Source: Eudorina sp. 2006-703-Eu-15 (taxonomy: Eukaryota; Chlorophyta; Chlorophyceae; Chlamydomonadales; Volvocaceae). From it: a DNA stretch of 64,000 nucleotides. The notes under the pieces are model-generated. The model saw only the letters and a list, made by a program, of their open reading frames with translations. It did no database searches and was not told where the DNA came from. Position numbers and translations under genes: made by a program. The first letter of the stretch is position 1. Every line of letters starts with the position of its first letter. Below, in pieces: positions 47,911 through 60,600 of the stretch. The stretch lies in NCBI GenBank assembly GCA_003117195.1, contig BDSI01000081.1, positions 124,001-188,000 on the forward strand, read 5' to 3'.

Positions 47911-50900
47911 GTATTAAGTGACGGTCGTATTCCGACCGAAATTGCATGGGAGGGCTGTAGCTCGGGGTCGGCTGGCGAGCCACAACCCCCCAAAATGCGA
48001 CCCCGAGTTTCGACCCCAAAATGGTCACATGGCATTGATATGCGACGAATAATGCACCTGCCAAGTTTGGGGGCATTTGGTGACGGTGGTATTCCGACCG
48101 AAATTGCATGGGAGGGCTGTAGCTAGGGGTCGGCTGGCGAGCCACAACCCCCCAAAATGCGACCCCGAGTTTCGACCCCAAATATGATATATGGCATTGA
48201 TTTGCGACGAATAATGCACCTGCCAAGTTTGGGGGCATTTGGTGACGGTCGTATTCCGACCGAAATTGCATGGGAGGGCTGTAGCTCGGGGTCGGCTGGC
48301 GAGCCACAACCCCCCAAAATGCGACCCCGAATTTCGACCGCAAAAGGTCATATGGCATTGATTTGCGACGAATAATGCACCTGCCAAGTTTGGGGGCAAT
48401 TGATGACCGTGGTATTCCGACCGAAATTACATGGGAGGGCTGTAGCAGGGGTCGGCTGGCGAGCCACAACCCCCCAAAATGCGACCCCGAGTTTCGACCC
48501 CAAATGGGACATATGGCATTGATTTGCGACGAATAATGCACCTGCCAAGTTTGGGGGCATTTGGTGACGGTCGTATTCCGACCGAAATTGCATGGGAGGG
48601 CTGTAGCTCGGGGTCGGCTGGCGAGCCACAACCCCCCAAAATGCGACCCCGAATTTCGACCCCAAAAGGTCATATGGCATTGATTTGCGACGAATAATGC
48701 ACCTGCCAAGTTTGGGGGCAATTGGTGACCGTGGTATTCCGACCGAAATTACATGGGAGGGCTGTAGCAGGGGTCGGCTGGCGAGCCACAACCCCCCAAA
48801 ATGCGACCCCGAGTTTCGACCCCAAATGGGACATATGGCATTGATTTGCGACGAATAATGCACCTGCCAAGTTTTGGGGTATTTAGTGAGGGTCGTATTG
48901 CGACCGAAATTGCATGGGAGGGCTGTAGCTCGGGGTGGGCTGGCAAGCCATAACCGCCCAAAATGCGACCCCGAATTTCGACCCCAAAATGGTCATATGG
49001 CATTGATGTGCGACGAATAATGCACCTGCCAAGTTTGGGGGCATATGGTGACGGTGGTATTCCGACCGAAATTGCATGGTAGGGCTGTCACTCGGGGTCG
49101 GCTGGCAAGCCATAACCGCCCAAAATGCGACCCCGAATTTCGACCCCAAATATGATATATGGCATTGATTTGCGACGAATAATGCACCTGCCAAGTTTGG
49201 GGGCATTTCGGTGACGGTGGTAATCCGACCGAAATTGCATGGGAGGGCTGTAGCTCGGGGTCGGCTGGCGAGCCACAACCCCCCAAAATGCGACCCCGAA
49301 TTTCGACCCCAAAAGGTCATATGGCATTGATTTGCGACGAATAATGCACCTGCCAAGTTTGGGGGCAATTGGTGACCGTGGTATTCCGACCGAAATTACA
49401 TGGGAGGGCTGTAGCAGGGGTCGGCTGGCGAGCCACAACCCCCCAAAATGCGACCCCGAGTTTCGACCCCAAATATGATATATGGCATTGATATGCGACG
49501 AATAATGCACCTGCCAAGTTTGGGGGCATTTGGTGACGGTGGTATTCCGACCGAAATTGCATGGGAGGGCTGTAGCTAGGGTCGGCTGGCGAGCCACAAC
49601 CCCCCAAAATGCGACCCGAGTTTCGACCCCAAAATGGTCACATGGCATTGATATGCGACGAATAATGCACCTGCCAAGTTTGGGGGCATTTGGTGACGGT
49701 GGTATTCCGACCGAAATTGCATGGGAGGGCTGTAGCTAGGGGTCGGCTGGCGAGCCACAACCCCCCAAAATGCGACCCGAGTTTCGACCCCAAATATGAT
49801 ATATGGCATTGATTTGCGACGAATAATGCACCTGCCAAGTTTGGGGGCATTTGGTGACGGTCGTATTCCGACCGAAATTGCATGGGAGGGCTGTAGCTCG
49901 GGGTCGGCTGGCGAGCCACAACCCCCCAAAATGCGACCCCGAATTTCGACCGCAAAAGGTCATATGGCATTGATTTGCGACGAATAATGCACCTGCCAAG
50001 TTTGGGGGCAATTGATGACCGTGGTATTCCGACCGAAATTACATGGGAGGGCTGTAGCAGGGGTCGGCTGGCGAGCCACAACCCCCCAAAATGCGACCCG
50101 AGTTTCGACCCCAAATGGGACATATGGCATTGATTTGCGACGAATAATGCACCTGCCAAGTTTGGGGGCATTTGGTGACGGTCGTATTCCGACCGAAATT
50201 GCATGGGAGGGCTGTAGCTCGGGGTCGGCTGGCGAGCCACAACCCCCAAAATGCGACCCGAATTTCGACCCCAAAAGGTCATATGGCATTGATTTGCGAC
50301 GAATAATGCACCTGCCAAGTTTGGGGGCAATTGGTGACCGTGGTATTCCGACCGAAATTACATGGGAGGGCTGTAGCAGGGGTCGGCTGGCAAGCCATAA
50401 CCGCCCAAAATGCGACCCCGAGTTTCGACCCCAAATGGGACATATGGCATTGATTTGCGACGAATAATGCACCTGCCAAGTTTTGGGGTATTTAGTGAGG
50501 GTCGTATTGCGACCGAAATTGCATGGGAGGGCTGTAGCTCGGGGTGGGCTGGCAAGCCATAACCGCCCAAAATGCGACCCGAATTTCGACCCCAAAATGG
50601 TCATATGGCATTGATGTGCGACGAATAATGCACCTGCCAAGTTTGGGGGCATATGGTGACGGTGGTATTCCGACCGAAATTGCATGGTAGGGCTGTCACT
50701 CGGGGTCGGCTGGCAAGCCATAACCGCCCAAAATGCGACCCGAATTTCGACCCCAAAATGGTCATATGGCATTGATATGCGACGAATAATGCACCTGCCA
50801 AGTATGAAGGTATTAAGTGACGGTCGTATTCCGACCGAAATTGCATGGGAGGGCTGTAGCTCGGGTCGGCTGGCGAGCCACAACCCCCAAAATGCGACCC

Positions 50901-51599
50901 GAGTTTCGACCCCAAAATGGTCACATGGCATTGATATGCGACGAATAATGCACCTGCCAAGTTTGGGGGCATTTGGTGACGGTGGTATTCCGACCGAAAT
51001 TGCATGGGAGGGCTGTAGCTAGGGGTCGGCTGGCGAGCCACAACCCCCCAAAATGCGACCCCGAGTTTCGACCCCAAATATGATATATGGCATTGATATG
51101 CGACGAATAATGCACCTGCCAAGTTTGGGGGCATTTGGTGACGGTGGTATTCCGACCGAAATTGCATGGGAGGGCTGTAGCTAGGGGTCGGCTGGCGAGC
51201 CACAACCCCCCAAAATGCGACCCCGAGTTTCGACCCCAAATATGATATATGGCATTGATATGCGACGAATAATGCACCTGCCAAGTTTGGGGGCAATTGG
51301 TGACCGTGGTATTCCGACCGAAATTACATGGGAGGGCTGTAGCAGGGGTCGGCTGGCGAGCCACAACCCCCCAAAATGCGACCCCGAGTTTCGACCCCAA
51401 ATGGGACATATGGCATTGATTTGCGACGAATAATGCACCTGCCAAGTTTTGGGGTATTTAGTGAGGGTCGTATTGCGACCGAAATTGCATGGGAGGGCTG
51501 TAGCTCGGGGTGGGCTGGCAAGCCATAACCGCCCAAAATGCGACCCCGAATTTCGACCCCAAAATGGTCATATGGCATTGATGTGCGACGAATAATGCA

Positions 51600-54500
51600 C
51601 CTGCCAAGTTTGGGGGCATTTGGTGACGGTGGTATTCCGACCGAAATTGCATGGGAGGGCTGTAGCTAGGGGTCGGCTGGCGAGCCACAACCCCCCAAAA
51701 TGCGACCCCGAGTTTCGACCCCAAATATGATATATGGCATTGATTTGCGACGAATAATGCACCTGCCAAGTTTGGGGGCATTTCGGTGACGGTGGTATTC
51801 CGACCGAAATTGCATGGGAGGGCTGTAGCTCGGGGTCGGCTGGCAAGCGATAACCGCCCAAAATGCAACCCCGAATTTCGACCCCAAAATGGGACATATG
51901 GCATTGATTTGCGACGAATAATGCACCTGCCAAGTTTGGGGGCATTTGGTGACGGTCGTATTCCGACCGAAATTGCATGGGAGGGCTGTAGCTCGGGGTC
52001 GGCTGGCGAGCCACAACCCCCCAAAATGCGACCCCGAATTTCGACCCCAAAAGGTCATATGGCATTGATATGCGACGAATAATGCACCTGCCAAGTTTGG
52101 GGGCAATTGGTGACCGTGGTATTCCGACCGAAATTGCATGGGAGGGCTGTAGCTCGGGGTCGGCTGGCGAGCCACAACCCCCCAAAATGCGACCCGAGTT
52201 TCGACCCCAAAATGGTCACATGGCATTGATATGCGACGAATAATGCACCTGCCAAGTTTGGGGGCATTTGGTGACGGTGGTATTCCGACCGAAATTGCAT
52301 GGGAGGGCTGTAGCTAGGGGTCGGCTGGCAAGCCATAACCGCCCAAAATGCGACCCCGAATTTCGACCCCAAAATGGGCATATGGCATTGATATGCGACG
52401 AATAATGCACCTGCCAAGTATGAAGGTATTAAGTGACGGTCGTATTCCGACCGAAATTGCATGGGAGGGCTTTAGCTCGGGGTCGGCTGGCGAGCCACAA
52501 CCCCCCAAAATGCGACCCCAGGTTTCGACCCCAAAATGGGACATATGGCATTGATATGCGACGAATAATGCACCTGCCAAGTTTGGGGGCATTTCGGTGA
52601 CGGTGGTATTCCGACCGAAATTGCATGGGAGGGCTGTAGCTCGGGGTGGGCTGGCAAGCCATAACCGCCCAAAATGCGACCCCGAATTTCGACCCCAAAA
52701 TGGTCATATGGCATTGATGTGCGACGAATAATGCACCTGCCAAGTTTGGGGGCATTTGGTGACGGTGGTATTCCGACCGAAATTGCATGGGAGGGCTGTA
52801 GCTAGGGGTCGGCTGGCGAGCCACAACCCCCCAAAATGCGACCCCGAGTTTCGACCCCAAATATGATATATGGCATTGATTTGCGACGAATAATGCACCT
52901 GCCAAGTTTGGGGGCATTTCGGTGACGGTGGTATTCCGACCGAAATTGCATGGGAGGGCTGTAGCTCGGGGTCGGCTGGCAAGCGATAACCGCCCAAAAT
53001 GCAACCCCGAATTTCGACCCCAAAATGGGACATATGGCATTGATTTGCGACGAATAATGCACCTGCCAAGTTTGGGGGCATTTGGTGACGGTCGTATTCC
53101 GACCGAAATTGCATGGGAGGGCTGTAGCTCGGGGTCGGCTGGCGAGCCACAACCCCCCAAAATGCGACCCCGAATTTCGACCCCAAAAGGTCATATGGCA
53201 TTGATATGCGACGAATAATGCACCTGCCAAGTTTGGGGGCAATTGGTGACCGTGGTATTCCGACCGAAATTGCATGGGAGGGCTGTAGCTCGGGGTCGGC
53301 TGGCGAGCCACAACCCCCCAAAATGCGACCCCGAGTTTCGACCCCAAAATGGTCACATGGCATTGATATGCGACGAATAATGCACCTGCCAAGTTTGGGG
53401 GCATTTGGTGACGGTGGTATTCCGACCGAAATTGCATGGGAGGGCTGTAGCTAGGGGTCGGCTGGCAAGCCATAACCGCCCAAAATGCGACCCCGAATTT
53501 CGACCCCAAAATGGGCATATGGCATTGATATGCGACGAATAATGCACCTGCCAAGTATGAAGGTATTAAGTGACGGTCGTATTCCGACCGAAATTGCATG
53601 GGAGGGCTTTAGCTCGGGGTCGGCTGGCGAGCCACAACCCCCCAAAATGCGACCCCAGGTTTCGACCCCAAAATGGGACATATGGCATTGATATGCGACG
53701 AATAATGCACCTGCCAAGTTTGGGGGCATTTCGGTGACGGTGGTATTCCGACCGAAATTGCATGGGAGGGCTGTAGCTCGGGGTCGGCTGGCGAGCCACA
53801 ACCCCCCAAAATGCGACCCCGAGTTTCGACCCCAAATATGATATATGGCATTGATATGCGACGAATAATGCACCTGCCAAGTTTGGGGGCATTTGGTGAC
53901 GGTGGTATTCCGACCGAAATTGCATGGGAGGGCTGTAGCTAGGGGTCGGCTGGCGAGCCACAACCCCCCAAAATGCGACCCCGAGTTTCGACCCCAAATA
54001 TGATATATGGCATTGATTTGCGACGAATAATGCACCTGCCAAGTTTGGGGGCATTTCGGTGACGGTGGTATTCCGACCGAAATTGCATGGGAGGGCTGCA
54101 GCTCGGGGTCGGCTGGCAAGCGATAACCGCCCAAAATGCAACCCCGAATTTCGACCCCAAAATGGGACATATGGCATTGATTTGCGACGAATAATGCACC
54201 TGCCAAGTTTGGGGGCATTTGGTGACGGTCGTATTCCGACCGAAATTGCATGGGAGGGCTGTAGCTCGGGGTCGGCTGGCGAGCCACAACCCCCCAAAAT
54301 GCGACCCCGAATTTCGACCCCAAAAGGTCATATGGCATTGATATGCGACGAATAATGCACCTGCCAAGTTTGGGGGCAATTGGTGACCGTGGTATTCCGA
54401 CCGAAATTGCATGGGAGGGCTGTAGCTCGGGGTCGGCTGGCGAGCCACAACCCCCAAAATGCGACCCCGAGTTTCGACCCCAAAATGGTCACATGGCATT

Positions 54501-54940
54501 GATATGCGACGAATAATGCACCTGCCAAGTTTGGGGGCATTTGGTGACGGTGGTATTCCGACCGAAATTGCATGGGATGGCTGTAGCTAGGGGTCGGCTG
54601 GCAAGCCATAACCGCCAAAATGCGACCCCGAATTTCGACCCCAAAATGGGCATATGGCATTGATATGCGACGAATAATGCACCTGCCAAGTATGAAGGTA
54701 TTAAGTGACGGTCGTATTCCGACCGAAATTGCATGGGAGGGCTGTAGCTCGGGGTCGGCTGGCGAGCCACAAACCCCCAAAATGCGACCCCGAGTTTCGA
54801 CCCCAAAATGGTCACATGGCATTGATATGCGACGAATAATGCACCTGCCAAGTTTGGGGGCATTTGGTGACGGTGGTATTCCGACCGAAATTGCATGGGA
54901 GGGCTGTAGCTCGGGGTGGGCTGGCAAGCCATAACCGCCC
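51600..54940. repeat. Three tandem copies of a 1137-bp seven-monomer unit
   Basis: The variant GGCAAGCGATAACCGCCC with ATGCAACCCC recurs at about 51843, 52979 and 54116, i.e. at 1136-1137-bp steps, together with the full order of neighbouring monomer types, including the GGTTTCGACC variant at about 52520 and 53657. This is a seven-mer higher-order repeat, different from the six-mer (about 970 bp) that dominates 32.7-51.4 kb. Confidence 0.85.
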
Positions 54941-57251
54941 AAAATGCGACCCCAAATTTCGACCCCAAAATGGTCATATGGCATTGATGTGCGACGAATA
55001 ATGCACCTGCCAAGTTTGGGGGCATATGGTGACGGTGGTATTCCGACCGAAATTGCATGGTAGGGCTGTCACTCGGGGTCGGCTGGCAAGCCATAACCGC
55101 CCAAAATGCGACCCCGAATTTCGACCCCAAAATGGTCATATGGCATTGATATGCGACGAATAATGCACCTGCCAAGTATGAAGGTATTAAGTGACGGTCG
55201 TATTCCGACCGAAATTGCATGGGAGGGCTGTAGCTCGGGGTCGGCTGGCGAGCCACAACCCCCCAAAATGCGACCCCGAGTTTCGACCCCAAAATGGTCA
55301 CATGGCATTGATATGCGACGAATAATGCACCTGCCAAGTTTGGGGGCATTTGGTGACGGTGGTATTCCGACCGAAATTGCATGGGAGGGCTGTAGCTAGG
55401 GGTCGGCTGGCGAGCCACAACCCCCCAAAATGCGACCCCGAGTTTCGACCCCAAATATGATATATGGCATTGATATGCGACGAATAATGCACCTGCCAAG
55501 TTTGGGGGCATTTGGTGACGGTGGTATTCCGACCGAAATTGCATGGGAGGGCTGTAGCTAGGGGTCGGCTGGCGAGCCACAACCCCCCAAAATGCGACCC
55601 CGAGTTTCGACCCCAAATATGATATATGGCATTGATTTGCGACGAATAATGCACCTGCCAAGTTTGGGGGCATTTCGGTGACGGTGGTATTCCGACCGAA
55701 ATTGCATGGGAGGGCTGTAGCTCGGGGTGGGCTGGCAAGCCATAACCGCCCAAAATGCGACCCCGAATTTCGACCCCAAAATGGTCATATGGCATTGATT
55801 TGCGACGAATAATGCACCTGCCAAGTATGAAGGTATTAAGTGACGGTCGTATTCCGACCGAAATTGCATGGGAGGGCTGTAGCTCGGGGTCGGCTGGCGA
55901 GCCACAAACCCCCAAAATGCGACCCCGAGTTTCGACCCCAAAATGGTCACATGGCATTGATATGCGACGAATAATGCACCTGCCAAGTTTGGGGGCATTT
56001 GGTGACGGTGGTATTCCGACCGAAATTGCATGGGAGGGCTGTAGCTAGGGGTCGGCTGGCGAGCCACAACCCCCAAAAATGCGACCCGAGTTTCGACCCC
56101 AAATATGATATATGGCATTGATTTGCGACGAATAATGCACCTGCCAAGTTTGGGGGCATTTCGGTGACGGTGGTATTCCGACCGAAATTGCATGGGAGGG
56201 CTGTAGCTCGGGGTCGGCTGGCAAGCGATAACCGCCCAAAATGCAACCCCGAATTTCGACCCCAAAATGGGACATATGGCATTGATTTGCGACGAATAAT
56301 GCACCTGCCAAGTTTGGAGGCATTTGGTGACGGTGGTATTCCGACCGAAATTGCATGGGAGGGCTGTAGCTCGGGGTCGGCTGGCAAGCCACAACCCCCC
56401 AAAATGCGACCCCGAGTTTCGACCCCAAATGGGACATATGGCATTGATTTGCGACGAATAATGCACCTGCCAAGTTTTGGGGTATTTAGTGAGGGTCGTA
56501 TTGCGACCGAAATTGCATGGGAGGGCTGTAGCTCGGGGTGGGCTGGCAAGCCATAACCGCCCAAAATGCGACCCCGAATTTCGACCCCAAAATGGTCATA
56601 TCGCATTGATGTGCGACGAATAATGCACCTGCCAAGTTTGGGGGCATATGGTGACGGTGGTATTCCGACCGAAATTGCATGGTAGGGCTGTCACTCGGGG
56701 TCGGCTGGCAAGCCATAACCGCCCAAAATGCGACCCCGAATTTCGACCCCAAAATGGTCATATGGCATTGATATGCGACGAATAATGCACCTGCCAAGTA
56801 TGAAGGTATTAAGTGACGGTCGTATTCCGACCGAAATTGCATGGGAGGGCTGTAGCTCGGGGTCGGCTGGCGAGCCACAACCCCCCAAAATGCGACCCCG
56901 AGTTTCGACCCCAAAATGGGACATATGGCATTGATATGCGACGAATAATGCACCTGCCAAATTTGGGGGTATTTAGAGACGGTCGTATTCCGACCGAAAT
57001 TGCATGGGAGGGCTGTAGCTCGGGGTCGGCTGGCGAGCCACAACCCCCCAAAATGCGACCCCAAATTTCGACCCCAAAATGGTCATATGGCATTGATTTG
57101 CGACGAATAATGCGCCTGCCAAGTTTGGGGGCATTTCGGTGACGGTGGTATTCCGACCGAAATTGCATGGGAGGGCTGTAGCTAGGGGTCGGCTGGCGAG
57201 CCACAACCCCCCAAAATGCGACCCCGAGTTTCAACCCCAAAATGGGACATA

Positions 57252-57655
57252 GGTGCCAGGAAATAATAAAAACCTCCGAGGCAGGGTGGAAATATCTCTG
57301 CGTGTTTCGACAGCAGGGCCACTGTTACCACAGCGACAACAGGGATTCTAAGTCCATGGAGGCCTGAAGCGCGCTTTCCTTGCGTCGCGGATGCATATGG
57401 GAGGGTAACCAGGAGTTGGGGACACGGCATTCGAGTGTGTTTTGGCGGTAGACAGGTGTACGATGCAGGATTTTTCCCTGCGCCTGCAGATTTCCAGGCC
57501 TTTTTGGTAGTCTGGAAAATAGTTGGCAGGGCAGATTTCCGGCTCTCCACAGCGTCAAATAAATGAAATCTCGCAGGTTTCTTGGGGGTCTGGGAAATAG
57601 AAAATTTCCGGCTTTTTTGCCCGTAAATATTCTTTTTATTTAAGATAGCAACACT
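57252..57655. other. 404-bp unrelated insertion inside the satellite
   Basis: Satellite identity stops after GGGACATA at 57251 and resumes with GGCTGTAGCTCGGG at 57656, so about 95 bp of the monomer are missing where the new sequence sits. The insert is AT-richer, with T/A runs at its right end (TTCTTTTTATTTAAG), and has two related short motifs containing GGTAGTCTGGAAAATAG and GGGGTCTGGGAAATAG. No target-site duplication, terminal repeat or coding motif is visible; a minus-strand frame reads through it only because both sides are open. Its origin is unknown. Confidence 0.85.
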
Positions 57656-60600
57656 GGCTGTAGCTCGGGGTCGGCTGGCGAGCCACAACACCCCAAAATG
57701 CGACCCCGAATTTCGACCCCAATATGGGACATATGGCATTGATATGCGACGAATAATGCACCTGCCAAGTTTGGGGGTATTTAGTGACGGTGGTATTCCG
57801 ACCGAAATTGCATGGGAGGGATGTAGCTTGGGGTCGGCTGGCGAGCCACAACCCCCCAAAATGCGACCCCGAGTTTCGACCCCAAAATGGGACATATGGC
57901 GCATTGATATGCGACGAATAATGCACCTGCCACGTTTGGGGGTATTTACAGACGGTCGTATTCCGACCAAATTTTGCATGGGAGGGCTGTAGCTCGAGGT
58001 CGGCTGGCGAGCCACAACCCCCCAAAATGCGACCCCGAGTTTCGACCCCAAAATGGTCATATGGCATTGATATGCGACGAATAATGCACCTGCCAAGTTT
58101 GGGGGCATTTCGGTGACGGTGGTATTCCGACCAAACTTTGCATGGGAGGGCTGTAGCTCGAGGTCGGCTGGCGAGCCACAACCCCCCAAAATGAGACCCC
58201 GAATTTCGACCCCAATATGGGACATATGGCATTGATATGCGACGAATAATGCACCTGCCAAGTTTGGGGGCATTTAGTGACGGTCGTATTCCGACCGAAA
58301 TTGCATGGGAGGGCTGTAGCTCGGGGTCGGCTTGCGAGCCACACCCCCCCAAAATGCGACCCCGAATTTCGACCCCAATATGGGACATATGGCGCATTGA
58401 TATGCGACGAGTAATGCACCTGCCAAGTTTGGGAGTATTTAGTGACGGTCGTATTCCGACCAAACTTTGCATGGTAGGGCTGTAGCTCGAGGTCGGCTGG
58501 CGAGCCACACCCCCCCAAAATGCGACCCCGAATTTCGACCCCAAAATGGTCATATGGCATTGATATGCGACGAATAATGCACCTGCCAAGTTTGGGGGCA
58601 TTTCGGTGACGGTCGTATTCCGACCGAAATTGCATGGGAGGGCTGTAGCTCGGGGTCGGCTGGCGAGCCACAACCCCCCAAAATGCGACCCCGAATTTCG
58701 ACCCCAAAATGGGACATATGGCGCATTGATATGCGACGAATAATGCACCTGCCAACTTGGGGGTATTTAGTGACGGTCGTATTCCGGCCAAACTTTGCAT
58801 GGTAGGGCTGTAGCTCGAGGTCGGCTGGCGAGCCACACCCCTCCAAAATGCGACCCCGAATTTCGACCCCAAAATGGTCATATGGCATTGATATGCGACG
58901 AATAATGCACCTGCCACGTTTGGGGCATTTCGGTGACGGTCGTATTCCGACCGAAATTGCATGGGAGGGCTGTAGCTGGCGAGCCACAACACCCCAAAAT
59001 GCGACCCCGAATTTCGACCCCAATATGGGACATATGGCATTGATATGCGACGAATAATGCACCTGCCAAGTTTGGGGGCATTTCGGTGACGGTCGTATTC
59101 CGACCGAAATTGCATGGGAGGGCTGTAGCTCGGGGTCGGCTTGCGAGCCACACCCCCCCAAAATGCGACCCCGAATTTCGACCCCAATATGGGACATATG
59201 GCGCATTGATATGCGACGAATAATGCACCTGCCAAGTTTGGGGGTATTTAGTGACGGTCGTATTCCGACCAAACTTTGCATGGTAGGGCTGTAGCTCGAG
59301 GTCGGCTGGCGAGCCACACCCCCCCAAAATGCGACCCCGAGTTTCGACCCCAAAATAGACATATGGCGCATTGATATGCGACGAATAATGCACCTGCCAC
59401 GTTTGGGGGTATTTACAGACGGTGGTATTCCGACCGAAATTGCATGGGAGGGCTGTAGCTAGAGGTCGGCTGGCGAGCCACAACCCCCCAAAATGCGACC
59501 CCGAGTTTCGACCCCAAAATGGTCATATGGCATTGATATGCGACGAATAATGCACCTGCCAAGTTTGGGGGCATTTGGTGACGGTGGTATTCCGAACGAA
59601 ATTGCATGGGAGGGCTGTAGCTCGGGGTCGGCTGGCGAGCCACAACACCCCAAAATGCGACCCCGAATTTCGACCCCAAAATGGTCATATGGCATTGATA
59701 TGCGACGAATAATGCACCTGCCAATTTGGGGGTATTTGGTGACGGTCGTATTCCGGCCAAACTTTGCATGGTAGGGCTGTAGCTCGAGGTCGGCTGGCGA
59801 GCCACACCCCTCCAAAATGCGACCCCGAATTTCGACCCCAAAATGGTCATATGGCATTGATATGCGACGAATAATGCACCTGCCAAGTTTGGGGGCATTT
59901 CGGTGACGGTCGTATTCCGACCGAAATTGCATGGGAGGGCTGTAGCTGGCGAGCCACAACACCCCAAAATGCGACCCCGAATTTCGACCCCAATATGGGA
60001 CATATGGCATTGATATGCGACGAATAATGCACCTGCCAAGTTTGGGGGCATTTCGGTGACGGTCGTATTCCGACCGAAATTGCATGGGAGGGCTGTAGCT
60101 CGGGGTCGGCTTGCGAGCCACACCCCCCCAAAATGCGACCCCGAATTTCGACCCCAATATGGGACATATGGCGCATTGATATGCGACGAATAATGCACCT
60201 GCCAAGTTTGGGGGTATTTAGTGACGGTCGTATTCCGACCAAACTTTGCATGGTAGGGCTGTAGCTCGAGGTCGGCTGGCGAGCCACACCCCCCCAAAAT
60301 GCGACCCGAGTTTCGACCCCAAAATAGACATATGGCGCATTGATATGCGACGAATAATGCACCTGCCACGTTTGGGGGTATTTACAGACGGTGGTATTCC
60401 GACCGAAATTGCATGGGAGGGCTGTAGCTAGAGGTCGGCTGGCGAGCCACAACCCCCCAAAATGCGACCCCGAGTTTCGACCCCAAAATGGTCATATGGC
60501 ATTGATATGCGACGAATAATGCACCTGCCAAGTTTGGGGGCATTTGGTGACGGTGGTATTCCGAACGAAATTGCATGGGAGGGCTGTAGCTCGGGGTCGG

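Larger units (their letters stand above)
29143..57251. repeat. Tandem satellite array, monomer about 162 bp, about 174 copies
   Basis: The monomer repeats every 160-164 bp (for example, GACGAATAATGCACCTGCC recurs at 29271, 29434, 29598, 29761 and onwards without a break). Each monomer carries ATTCCGACCGAAATTGCATG, then GGGTCGGCTGGCGAGCCAC, then TTTCGACCCC and CATATGGCATTGAT. Monomers at the left edge (to about 31500) are the most individual; further in they fall into recurrent types (marked by GGTATTTAGTGAGGGTCG, TATGAAGGTATTAAG, ACATGGGAGGGCTGTAGCAG, AAAAGGTCATATGG and AAATATGATATATGG) arranged in higher-order repeats. Within one monomer no minus-strand frame has a stop, so long false reading frames tile the array. 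There is no gene inside. Confidence 0.98.

Noticed and set aside
57252..57655. Coding gene within the satellite insertion
   Set aside because: A minus-strand frame crosses it but only as a continuation of open satellite frames; there is no start, motif or splice site.
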